Notes under the pieces: model-generated | Databases searched by the model: none | Told to the model about the DNA's origin: nothing | The model's input: the letters and a program-made list of their open reading frames with translations, nothing else | Shown here: in pieces, positions 37,601-49,635 of the stretch | Layout: each line of letters starts with the position of its first letter | Position numbering within the stretch: position 1 is the stretch's first letter | Translations under genes and position numbers: made by a program | Assembly (NCBI RefSeq): GCF_004664715.2 | Contig: NC_051071.1 | Coordinates: 1,016,001 to 1,080,000 of the forward strand | Reading direction: 5' to 3' | From: Peromyscus leucopus | Taxonomy: Eukaryota; Chordata; Mammalia; Rodentia; Cricetidae | DNA: 64,000 nucleotides

Positions 37601-40600
37601 CTCCCAGGGAGGGACTGCTGGCATGTCGGAGAGCCATTGTCCACAGGAGGGGACACCAGACAGTCCAGGAACCTCTCTAGGCCACACCCAGGCCAAGCCC
37701 CACCCTCTCACAGACCTGGGCACCTGACTGGGCAGAAGTAGGTGGCTCTAGGCACCTTTCTCCTGACCGGAAGCCAAAGCTCCCATCTGTCCTCACAAGC
37801 TCCAGCACAGCAAACTGAACTGGGGTTCTTCAGGAGGCTGCTGTCTCCAACCCGAGAGGTGTTTCCGGGACCAGTGGAGTTAGCCACGCCGAGCACACTG
37901 CACCCACTCAAGCACTGGTATTGTTTACTCACGGCTCAGCTATTTTCTCACTCACTCACTCATCCACTCACTCATCCACTCATCCACTCACTCACTCATC
38001 CACTCACTCATTCACTCACTCATCCACTCACTCACTCATCCACTCACTCATTCACTCACTCATCCACTCACTCACTCATCCACTCACTCATTCATTCACT
38101 CACTCACTCATTCACTCACTCATCCACTCACTCACTCACTCATCCACTCACTCACTCATCCACTCACTCATTCATTTACTCACTCACTCACTCATGCATT
38201 CACTGTTTCATTCACTCATCCACTCACTCACTCATTTATTCACTCACTTACTCACTCACTTATCCACTCACTGTTTCATTGACTCATTCACTCACTCATC
38301 TACTCACTCACTCATCCACTCACTCATTCACTGTTTCACTCACTCATTCACTCACTCACTCATCCATTCACTCATTAACTCACTCACTCATCCACTCACT
38401 CACTCATTCATTCACTGTTTCATTCACTCATCTACTCACTCATTCACTCACTCATCCACTAACTCATTTACTCACTCACTCATCCACTCACTCACTCACT
38501 CACTCATTCACTCACTCACTCACTCATCCACTCACTCATTCACTCACTCATCCACTCACTCATTCACTCACTCATCCATTCACTCATTCACTCACTCATC
38601 CATTCACTCTTCACTCACTCACTGTTTTGCTCATTCATACATTCACTCATCCATTCACTTACTCACTCATCCACTCACTCATTCACTGTTTCACTCACTC
38701 ATTCATTCACTCACTCACTCATCCACTCACTCATTCACTCATTCATTCACTCACTTACTCACTCATCCACTCACTCATTCATTCACTCATCCACTCACTC
38801 ATTCACTCATTCATTCACTCACTCATCCACTCACTTACTCACTCATCCACTCACTCACTCACTGTTTTGCTCATTCACTCATCCATTCACTCACTCACTC
38901 ATTCACTCACTCACTCTCACACTCATTCATGCACTATTCATGAGGAAACTGCTTGGAGGAAGGTCCTAAGCAGTGAATGACTGTCATGGAGGACTGGCTC
39001 CTGGGAGCAGCGAGAGCTGCAGCTTTGGAGAGAGGCAGGTAAATAGATGAGACCACTATGGGTGAGAGCAGCAAGCATCATTCCATCTATCACATAGGCA
39101 GAATGCCCACACAGGGGTGGACTCAGAGTATCTGGCTTCATTTTAGAGTTCTGCTGGAGACGCTGAGGAAAGCCAATCAGCACTCAGCCTCAAGGAGCTC
39201 TCAGGCCAGGGGGATGCACAGGAAAGCTGGGTGTTAGCATGCTATGGAGTCCTGAGGAGTGACTGGCAGAAAAGTGGCCTGGGGGTGATGGAGAAAACCC
39301 CATGATGGATAAAGGGGGACAGGCAGCCCCAGCTAGGCTAACAGGAGTGTGGTGAGCCTGGAGCAGGGTCCTTAGGAAGGCCTGTGTGGCTGGAGGATAA
39401 TGGAGTGGACAGTTTAGGAGATGGGACCTCAGGACTTTGAATGGTCTGCTGCTGGGCTCCGAAGACTGCTCCAGCAGGGCTCTAGGCAGGGGGCTGGTGA
39501 GTGGGGAAGTGAGGTCTTCAGGAGCTGGGGAGGGTCATGAGCCTAGTTGGTCCAGGGCCTCTTAATGCAGAGTTCAGGCTACTGCACACAGACTGCTTCC
39601 TCTAGGATGGAGGCTATGTGAAGGACCTAAACAGCCCTGATCCAAGGCTCAGATCATCTTTTCCCCTGGGGCATAGCAGGTCCGGACCCTCAGCTAGGCC
39701 TACTGCCATGTGGAGCCTGCTGGGGATCACCTTTGAACATCCCCACGTGAGGTAAGACCTGGCAACCAATGGTCCCCTCTCTGAGCTTTGCTCCATGCTT
39801 ACCCAAATAGTAGCTACAGCAATATTTGGTCCCACCCTTTGAGGTATGGAGCCCTGGCTGATAACTTGGACATAGCATATGTCATCATCTGGCAGCAGCT
39901 GCCTGCACAGAGAACTAACCTGTGTGGACCCAATGGTTGCCACTACACATGCATCAACCCACTTCCTTTCCCCCTTCCTGCTTTCCAGGTAGGAGGACCA
40001 AATTTACCTGCCCAGGATCTCCAGGGCTCCACCTGGCTGGTGCCTATGAACTGCATGGGACTGCCAGGAAAGACAATGACCTCTGTCACCTTCACAACAC
40101 AAGAGACTAACATGCACATATGAGTGGGCTTGCTCAGTGTGAGGCTGTAAATGGCAGGAAGTTACAGGCTGGGATGACCCAGCCCTGCCTGTGGGAGGGG
40201 AGTGACAGAGACCCTGAGCCATCTCAGCCCTCAGCCAGGCTGGGTGGGCCCATATAGTAGGAAACACTGAATGCTCAGGAGCCGGAACAAATTGCCCTTT
40301 TAATAGACTTTCAGCAGAACTGGGCTCCTCCACTTCAATTCATCCCCAGCGGGAAACAAGTGCTTTTCCAATTATGACACACCAGGAAACAGTGAGGTCG
40401 GTCCACAGGGATGGCCACTGAGGATGCACCAGTGAACAAGGGCCAGGCTGAGCAGCATCCCTGGACAAGGATGCTCAGGGACACCTGTGGGTGCCCACCT
40501 CCCACTTACCTCCATTGAGGTCCTGTGCTTCCATATGGACCAGGTTGGGGTCGGTGTCCACCCCAGACACAGCCCTAGAAAAGAATTGGCCAAAGGTAGT

Positions 40601-43600
40601 ATCAGCAAAGGGGTGGCTAAACCCTTTCCTTGGGCTTCCATGGACCACATGGCCTCTCTTGGTCTGAGGCAGCTCTTGTTCTGTGGGTCCAGAAGACACA
40701 ACCTTACTCACTAAACTTACAAGCTCCAATAGGAGCCTGGATGAAGCCAGATAAAGCTTGATGAAGATGGCACCTGCTTGTTCATAGGACTGTTTATAAG
40801 ATTCACCTCTTCTCCAGGGTCTCCCACCCCAGCTGAGGCACAGGCTGAGACCTCTGGCCCAAATCTACGCAGAGGGAAACTCACAGGTGCGTAGAGATGC
40901 CCATGGTCACACAGCCCTAACAGGTTCCCTGGGATTCCAACCAGGATCTGGATTTGAGTGGCTGACCTTGATGGCTGACCTCGATGGCTGACTGGTTAAG
41001 TTGCCCATCACAGGGGATGCTGGGAAAAACTCCTTCCACATTTCTCCCAACCCCTCGGTGTTGGCAGAGGCTCTGTGAGAACAGTATTCCTTCACCCTTG
41101 CCAACCTACACCAGGCTCCCCTAAGCCATGGTCGAGTCTTGGATCTCACAGGCCAGGGATTGTGCGACTTGTCCAAGGACGCAGGTGCTAGTCAGGGTGG
41201 CCTGAGGTTCCCCCCAGGTCTGCTTGACCCAGAAGTCATGCTCCTCTCAGAGCCTATATGCCCTGCTCTTAAGGCCCGTGTCTTAGGGACACTATCAAGA
41301 AGCCTGTGCTGAGCCTGAGAGAGGCAGCCACAGGACACCCAGAGAAGCCCCACAGCACCTCAGGAGCCAGTGGAACCCATCTGCCAGCACCATCCCAGGC
41401 CTTGGGGACAGAGATCAATGAGACATGAGGACTAAGGGGTCAGGAAGCTCTGGCTGGGACCTCTCCCAGGCAGCACATCCCCTCTTCCAAACCCCAGATG
41501 TGCCCATTTATATGGAGAACCAGAGAAAAGAGACAAAAAAGGAGGGAGGGGGAGAGGGGAAACATATGCACATGGGCAGGAAGTTCTCTTCCTGGTACAG
41601 AGGCCATAGGGACCCAGGTCATAGTTACATACACTGGCAGGTCCTGGGAGCAGGGGACATGCTAGGTGCCTTTTAAATACTCATTCACCCATAACGCACT
41701 TAGTCCTTCATTTGCATTCATTCACCCGTTCACTCACTTACTCATTCACTCATTCACTCGCTCACTCACAACAAGGCACTGGCCAGCGTCTGCTCTTGTG
41801 GTTTTTACTCCAAGGTTGCTGACCACTGAGGGGAGGCGACAGTCCCAGAACAGGCACCTTGTTGTTCACCCCCCCCCCCACCGGGGTCTCCTTAAGGAGC
41901 CAGGGTTGTTGTGTGCCTTCAACACTGCTAATGACTCAGGCCTGAGAAAGAGCAGAGGTCCTGATGCTTTCTGCGGCCAATCCAAGGACAAAGCTGTCAA
42001 AAGAGCATTATCTGTGGCATACAACAGGGGCCATCCCTTGTCTGTCACCACATTCCAGAAGGGATCCAACCAGCGGCACTGCCGAGCATCCTATGATTCC
42101 CCCACATAGCAGGCACAGCCCTGAGCCACAGAAGAAGCTTGTGGGCAGAGCCAATCTGACTTGCCCAAGGCTAGCCCTTTTGTCCCTGCAACCCAGGGCT
42201 GCTTTCTCTAGCCAGAGAGTCTCCATGAGTCAGGCTGGGACACTCCTCGGGACAGGTGGCAGTGCTGCAGTCTCCCTGAGGTCCTCGTGTCCACGGAGCT
42301 CAGAAATCACACTTCCCGACCTTAGTCCCCACCCCCTGGGAGTGACTCCATGGGCAGTTTCTGTTCCTGACAAAGGACATCAGTGTGATTGACAGCAGCC
42401 CTCTGGTTTCAGGGAGGGTACTCCAGTGGGCTGCTCCAGAGGGGCAATCATCACTTCCTCCCAGGAGCAGAGGGCACAGATGCCAGGAGTCAGTGTTCAG
42501 AACCAACTTCCGGTACATGGGAACTGAATCCTTGTGAGGAGAGCATGGAGTCACAAGAGGGTTGGAAGGGACTGTTTTCAGCATGCATCCCCACAGGAGA
42601 CAGGACTGTGGCCTGGCTGGGAGGCCAGTACAACGTTTTGTGTCCATTGGCACTAAGACAGAAAGGACATAAAGTACGTGTATGTGTGTACATGTAAGAG
42701 AAACCCCGTGCAGGTAGGTGCTAGTCTAGAAAAGGAACCATGGTCACAGCCGGGTACAGTGTGAGCTCCGAGCCAGCTGCCCTGGTTTCTGGCTCCCGTT
42801 TTACTGCCTGGGACCCTAAGCAGGTGCCTGTCCTCTACGGTCTTGCCCGAACAGCCATCATGTGCCTCCTGAACTTCAGAGCTGCCTGATTGGGAATGCT
42901 GCCCAAGTCCCTGAAAGGGCTCCCAGAAGGTCATGCCAATGGGGAGCCAGCACCCCTGGTTTTTGTCTGGGACCTGGGGCCCATTCCACTCTCATTCACC
43001 CTTTTCCCAGCTTCAGCCCTCGGAGGCTGCTGGGCACGCTGGGTCTTTGGTTCCTGACATTGTGATGTCATGGGCCAGAGGAGTGAGCCCCAGGGTACTG
43101 GCCGGACAGGAAAGTGAGCCTAGGCAGACAGGGCCTGGGCAGTCCTGGAGCATGGGAGGTTGACACAGGCATCTCTCAGGAGCAGTGGGGGTTGAGTTGG
43201 TGAGGAGTTGGAAAGAGGGCAACCAAGAGCATTGAGCCACCCTGAGCTGTACTGCGCCAGGGCCCCTGTGTTTTACTTCCTCCAAGTAGGTGGATAAAGA
43301 GGACAAGGTGGGGTCTAAACATCTCTCAAAGCCACCAGGCAACAAAGTCTGAGAGATGCTGAGCCCCAGACATCCCCAGGAGCACACAGAGGACCATAGA
43401 GTTCCCCTAGGGTGAAGAGGAGGCAAGACCTGTGATAAAGGCTGGAAAGGGCTCTCACCAGAACACGTGGTCCTTGGTCACCCGCTCCTGTAGAAGTGTC
43501 CACTTCTTCCCCAGGTCAGACGATACATACAGCTGCAGGGCAGACAAAAGAGAGACAGAGCTTCGGCAGGGAGCTCCGAGTGACAGGGATCTGCTACAAG

Positions 43601-46600
43601 GCTCCCCCCCGGGATGTCGCTCTCGTCCTGCAGGCACCCCAGAGCTGCAGGTCAACCACCAAGGGCTGAAGCCCAAGAGAGGACTCCACGCGGAGGTCTT
43701 CTCACTCAGCCTGGCTGGTAGGTGAATTCTTGGGAGTGTCTGGCCCAAGCTGGACAGACAACAAACACCCAAGGGTCCCTAGGGTGGGTGCCTTCTCCCT
43801 TTCCAGCTTGGGGTGGTGCATGTAGTCTGGCAGATTCACGTGGGACCCCTGACTTTTCTTTTCATCTTCCGCCCCTTCTCAGGACTTCCCTGAGTCCAAC
43901 TCCCTCTGTGGGACATTTCTGCACAGGCCCTGGTGACCTCATTGGACAAGAATCGCTGCTGTCTGCAGGCAGCCAAGGAAGAGGCTATTGGCTGAGGGTG
44001 AAGAGCATGTCCAGTGTGGGCTGTGACTTCATCCCTCAGGCAGGTCAGGGAGAAGTTTTGAGTAGAGTGGCCTTGGCTTCCTGCTAGCCAGGCCCTCTGT
44101 CTGTTATGATGGGGGTGGGGCAGTGGGAAGGTCTTGAAGGAGGCAGACTGACTTCCCCTCTCCAAACAGTCAGTCTCACTCACAGCTGGCCAGCTTCGGT
44201 GCCCAGCTGTAGAACAGATAACCCAGGCATGCATTTGCTACACAATAAACACAGTGAACCCCAGCACACACCTCCCTCATTCTCCTATGTACCTGGCCCT
44301 TGCATCTCATGTCTTCCTTGAATGGTTTTCATGCCAACTCTTCACATACTGAGAGAGTAGGCATGGACATGGCAAGTCTGTTACCACTGTCCCCAGGGCA
44401 CCTTTCACTTACATTATTGCATGCGTTTTATGGGTGTCTCCTCCAGTGCTGACTTATTGTGCCCTTCCTTTGTTCCTGGAGACATGTGGACATTGGAAGC
44501 CCCTTTGGTCCCACATGATCCTGCACGTTGAGGTCCATCTTCATCTGAACGAGGTCCAGAGCTGTGTGGTACTATCTGTTACTGGCAGCTGTCTGTGGCT
44601 CAGCCTCTGCTCTCTGTGCCTGTATGGCACTTGGTTCCCTCACCCATCCAACATCATCCTTGGCAGTGACATTCTGAAGGGGGAGCCTGTGATTCCAGCA
44701 GGCACGGTTTCTGTCAGAGCCCTTCATCCACAGCTGCGGGATTATGCCTATGTTCCAGGCTCTTCTAAATTTCAGTTTCCTGCTTTAAAAACTAGGACTC
44801 CACATCCCTGCCTTAAAAGGGTGTGGTGGATATCTCAATCACCTCACGAAGTGGTAGCATCCGGCAATGTGCCGTGGAAGCCCCTCAGCTCCGAACAGTG
44901 CACTGGCAATCGGCCCTGGGTTTGGAGCCCCCAGCTCCAGGCTCTCTTCCTTCCACTCCATTTCCCATCTCCGTGTACCCTTGGTTGCCTGGCTCACCTT
45001 CTGCACCACTGCTGAATGGATCCTTGTCTGCCAGGTATGCCAGTGAGTTTTCTGAATGAATGAGCACAATTAGCCGTGGGGCAAGGGCTAGCTAGAAAGG
45101 GCAGGAGATTAAGTATTTCTGGCTTGGTGGACTGAGTGGTCTCTATGGGAACACTCACCTCTTCTGAGCAGAAATTGAGAGAGTTGAGAGTGCAGGCTAG
45201 ACACATAAGCATGGCTGGATGCCAAAAAGCTTAACAGGTAGCTGGACATTATGCTCAGACACCTGCTCTGGAGCACATGATAGGAAAGCATCGCCTTCTA
45301 TTTGTAAAAGGGCTTTAAAAAGGGAAGTTTTCCTCCCTAGGATGACTGCCAGCCAGGCAAGGTACTCCTGTGCCCTGTGGAGCCCCTGGACATGGGCCTG
45401 GCGTGACCTAAGGCTCAACAACTACCAAGCACATGGCTCACTGTGGCTGTGAGCAACATCAAACACTGTTTCACTGCAATTCCACAGACACACACGCTCA
45501 CACACACTCACACAGACACACACACTCAAGCCCATCCAGACACATACACTCATGCACACACACACTTACCAGCACAACCATTAGATGAACAATTTTTCTG
45601 TCTTTACAAGATGAGGAAACTAAGGCTGAGAGAGGTAAGCACATCCATCACTGTAACAGCATTTGTGCGTAACAGCAATTCCCATCTCATAGACCCGAGT
45701 TCACAGTACTACGTCAATGGCGAAGCTGTGTCCCTAGGAAGGATGGCTGGTCATCCCTGGCTCCCTCTCTCTGGGTCACCTGAAAGACTGGGGCCAGCCC
45801 CTTTCCACCTCATGACTCAGTTTGTCCATCTGCATTCGTAGAGCATTGCTTACACCCACAGCCAGTGAGTTAAGAAGACAAGCATTTAGGGGCCTGGTGA
45901 CAGTTTCCACATAAATGAGTGGCATTATCATTGTTATCACCACCAATGTGCTGTGTTTATGATGCCCATCCCAGAGCTTTATGGAGCCTTTCCAGTTCAT
46001 TCTCATGGGGGACAGTGATTTTACTATCCACCATCAATTGCTGCAAAAATAGAACACTTCTGCTTAATAAAAGATAAACGCTGAAAATAAACAATAACAA
46101 ACATTGGAGGGATGCCCTAGTTCCTGTAGCTAAAATCTACAAAGAAGTAACCTGTGGCAAGATGGTAGACTGTCTCCAGAGGGTGTATCTCAGGAGAGTG
46201 ATGGAATGTGCTTTAAGGCATTGCTGCCCTGAGAAGAGGTAAGGTGAGCAAGTGCAGCCAAGGCAAGGAGAAGATGATATCAAGGGAAGGTGCACCCTAG
46301 GAGTACACATCAGTGGCCATCATATGAGGCCAGAGGGGCAGCATCTCTACCCTGGGCTATGATGGTATTACTATTAAAGATCCTTAGTTTCATACCCTCC
46401 TTACTCACAATGCCTTGTTGTCTTCATAGGTGGGGACACTAATGCCTGTCATTGCACTGACTCCCTTGCAGCTAGACTGCTGGGTCACAGGAGGAATAAA
46501 TTCACAGAGTTTGGAAAGCCAAAGTTAGAAGAGGCATATTCCTTCCTTCCTTGGGGTACTTCTGGTGTCTAGCATGTCCCAGACAGCATGCTCAGCTATG

Positions 46601-49597
46601 GGGTGCAGAGCCAAATGTCCACTCTGCTTTTGCATAGCTGCTGGGGATTTGAACTTTGGTCCTCATGCTTGTCCAGGAAGCATTTTGCAGACCAAGCCAT
46701 TTCCCCAGACCCAGAAGAGGTTCTTGACTGGAAGAGGAAAAAGAAAGGTAAGGAAAAGCAAAGTAAAACAACATGAATCTGACCCTGTCTTACAAATAAG
46801 TAACCTCAGCTCTGCCAGCAAGCAGGTCCACAGCTCAAGCCCAGGGAGATGAGGCTGTGAGTGGTGAGACAGTAGTCCCCAGAGAGCTGGGTAGGAAGGG
46901 CCTCCTAGTCCCAGGAGCTTGCTAAGACTTGGAAGGAATATATATTGGGTGTCAGCCAGGAAGTCTAGCCAGACTGAAGTAAGGTACCTCAGATTGGGTC
47001 CCAAATATGACATGGTGAGGAAGGAACAGAGGAAGGCAGGATACCCCAAGTGAGGTAGAGTCTTTGTCAGAGCAAGGACAGACGTCTGGGAAGAGAAGGA
47101 GGAGAGGTGGGGGAATGGGGAAGCAGAGGGAAAGAGTCAGACAGTGACAAATTTAGTCCTATTCCTGTAGTATTTGTGCCTGCCCTGGTGGCTGGGGCTT
47201 GGTGTATGACTCTGGTCAAAGCTGAAACTGGTAAAGTTTCGGTGTTTTGTTTCACCCATGCGGTGAGAACAGCATGCTCCCCAAATGAGAGCCACATGGA
47301 TGACAGCACCCTAGTAGCCAGAGGATTCCAGCAAAACCCAGCAGAGTCCCAGCTCCCAGAAGACCCAGTGCACTGCTCTGAGCCAGGGGGCTTCACAATG
47401 TCTGTCTCTCAGCACAGTGTCTGGATGCCTGGCTAACAGCAGGTTTGTAGAGGCAGAGTTGGCATAATTTCACTACACACCCAGATTCTTAGACATCCAA
47501 AAGCATTGACAGACCACCAAGCCTCCCCCCCAAAAAAAACCTCAAGATGGTCATCACTTACTAATTTCCCCAAATCCCTCATTCCTTTTATAACAGCAAT
47601 TAAACCTTTTTCCTCTCCTTTCTTTCCTTGTCATCACAGAAAAGAGCCAAGGAAAATAACCAAGGTTTCAGCTCCATTAATTTTTCAGGGCACCATAAAT
47701 TAAAGAGCAATTGCAACACAGTCAATTTCTTCAGGAAAATAACTCGCCGTAGCCACGCTTTAGTCTAATTACATGGAAGGCTAAGTAGCACTATTAATAC
47801 CCAGAAGGGTGTGCAGCCCTGAGGGAAAGGGATAGGAATAGACAGGCAACTACAGGCCAGGGACACTAGACAATATGTGCTAGACCTTGCCAAGGAGGCT
47901 GGACTCTGGGGAAAGCTGGGCTTGGCCACCACCACTCTTCACTTGAGGCTCTCTTACTTGGCTGCTTCCTGTTAGTAGGAATTTATCATTAATTCATGTG
48001 TTTATTCATGTAACCAACAGCTCTCCATCCACCCATCCATCAATCCATTCATCTGTCCATCCACCAAACTATCCATCCATCCATTCACTCACCCACCCAT
48101 CCATCCATCTACCCACCCACCTGTCTACCCATCCATCTTTTCCTATGTCCATCCCTAATCATCCACCTTTCCACCTCCATCCACCCACCCACCCATCCAC
48201 CCATCCATCCATCCATCCATCCATCCTTTCCTATGTCTATTCACAATCTATCTACCCAGCATATATTTTCAGAAAACACTTGAGATTAAGATGGTGAAAT
48301 ATAAATCTAACATGGCTACCTTCAGAGAACTCAGCCCTGGTTTGTGTGGGCTGGAGACTGGGACCAAACACTAGCAGAAACACACAACTGCTTGTTAGCA
48401 CCAAGGAAGAGACACAGGACCCTGGAAAAACATGGAAGGTGGGACCATGCTGCTGCACTTCAGTTACATATGTTCATTCATCTAACCAACTGCCATCCAT
48501 CCATCCATCCATCCATCCATCCATCCATCCATCCACCCACCCACCCACCCACCCATCCATCCATCCATCCATCCATCCATCCACCCACCTAACCATCCAT
48601 CCATCCATCCATCCATCCATCCATCCATCCATCCATCCATCCATCCATCCATCCTTGGATGGATCCATTCTGGCCCTCACACCTGTCCCTGTCCCAGGGG
48701 CTGATGAATAGCAGTTTCCACCGGCTGCTGTTCTGGCCTTTGGTGGATACAGCCAAAAGAGGCAGGCTGGAGGGAGGGAAGGGGCCATGATTCTTCTTCC
48801 TGCTCCTTTCCTTGATGGCCACAGTGTGGCAGGCACTGCATATCTGTCACCAGGGCCAGACTCCCTTCCCGGGACCTTTCTCTTGCTTGCTGTATGGTGT
48901 GGTGGCAGGCTATCCTTCCGCTCCAAGACAGGTATATTTTGATCCTTAGAACTAGTGACCATGGCCTCATATGGCCCCAAATGGCTTTCTAGAGGTGCTT
49001 TTTAGGATATGGGGATTATCTGGTGGGTCTGGGGTGGAGCTGCCTCTGTCTTCATGGAAGGTGGGAACTGTGGGAGGGTTCAGATATGTAGTCATGAACA
49101 CAGGGACACTAAACACATCCATGTACACATGTGGGGGGCATTCTAAGGATGGACAGAGACTTAACCTGGCTGTCCTGGAAGATACAGCAATGCCACTTTA
49201 ACCCAAAACACATGGCGACCACCAGGACTGGGAAAAGGGAGACCAGTTCTCTCCAGAGTCTTAGGGACATTTGACTTCAGCCCAGAGATACTAATTTTAC
49301 CCTTTTGGCCTCTACATCTGTGGCAAAACACATTTCTGTCATTTAAGCCCCCAAATATGTGGTCACTGGCCACCATGGCTACAGGAAACTATTCAGTGCC
49401 CCTCCACCTGAGCATCTACTAGCCTAAGGCAGAAGAGAAGAGGCAGAGGGCAAGGGCCCGACATTATCTAGAATCTCCTTACCCAGCTCACAGGCCTCTA
49501 GTGCTAAGGCACTCACTGCCACTTTCATTTATTCTAACACACCCATCATATTAGTGTGAGACTGCTAGTGCTGATAGGTGGCTACGTGTGTGTGTGT

Positions 49598-49635
<38 letters not shown>

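Noticed and set aside
37742..38980. 412-codon plus-strand open frame rich in Ser, Thr, His and Leu
   Set aside because: It is produced by a tetranucleotide array that has no plus-strand stops in any frame. A second long frame covers the same array, and it lies inside a Sorcs2 intron.
44434..45015. 193-codon plus-strand frame
   Set aside because: There is no recognisable family, no splice or promoter context and no coding-like structure; it is a chance frame in GC-rich intron.
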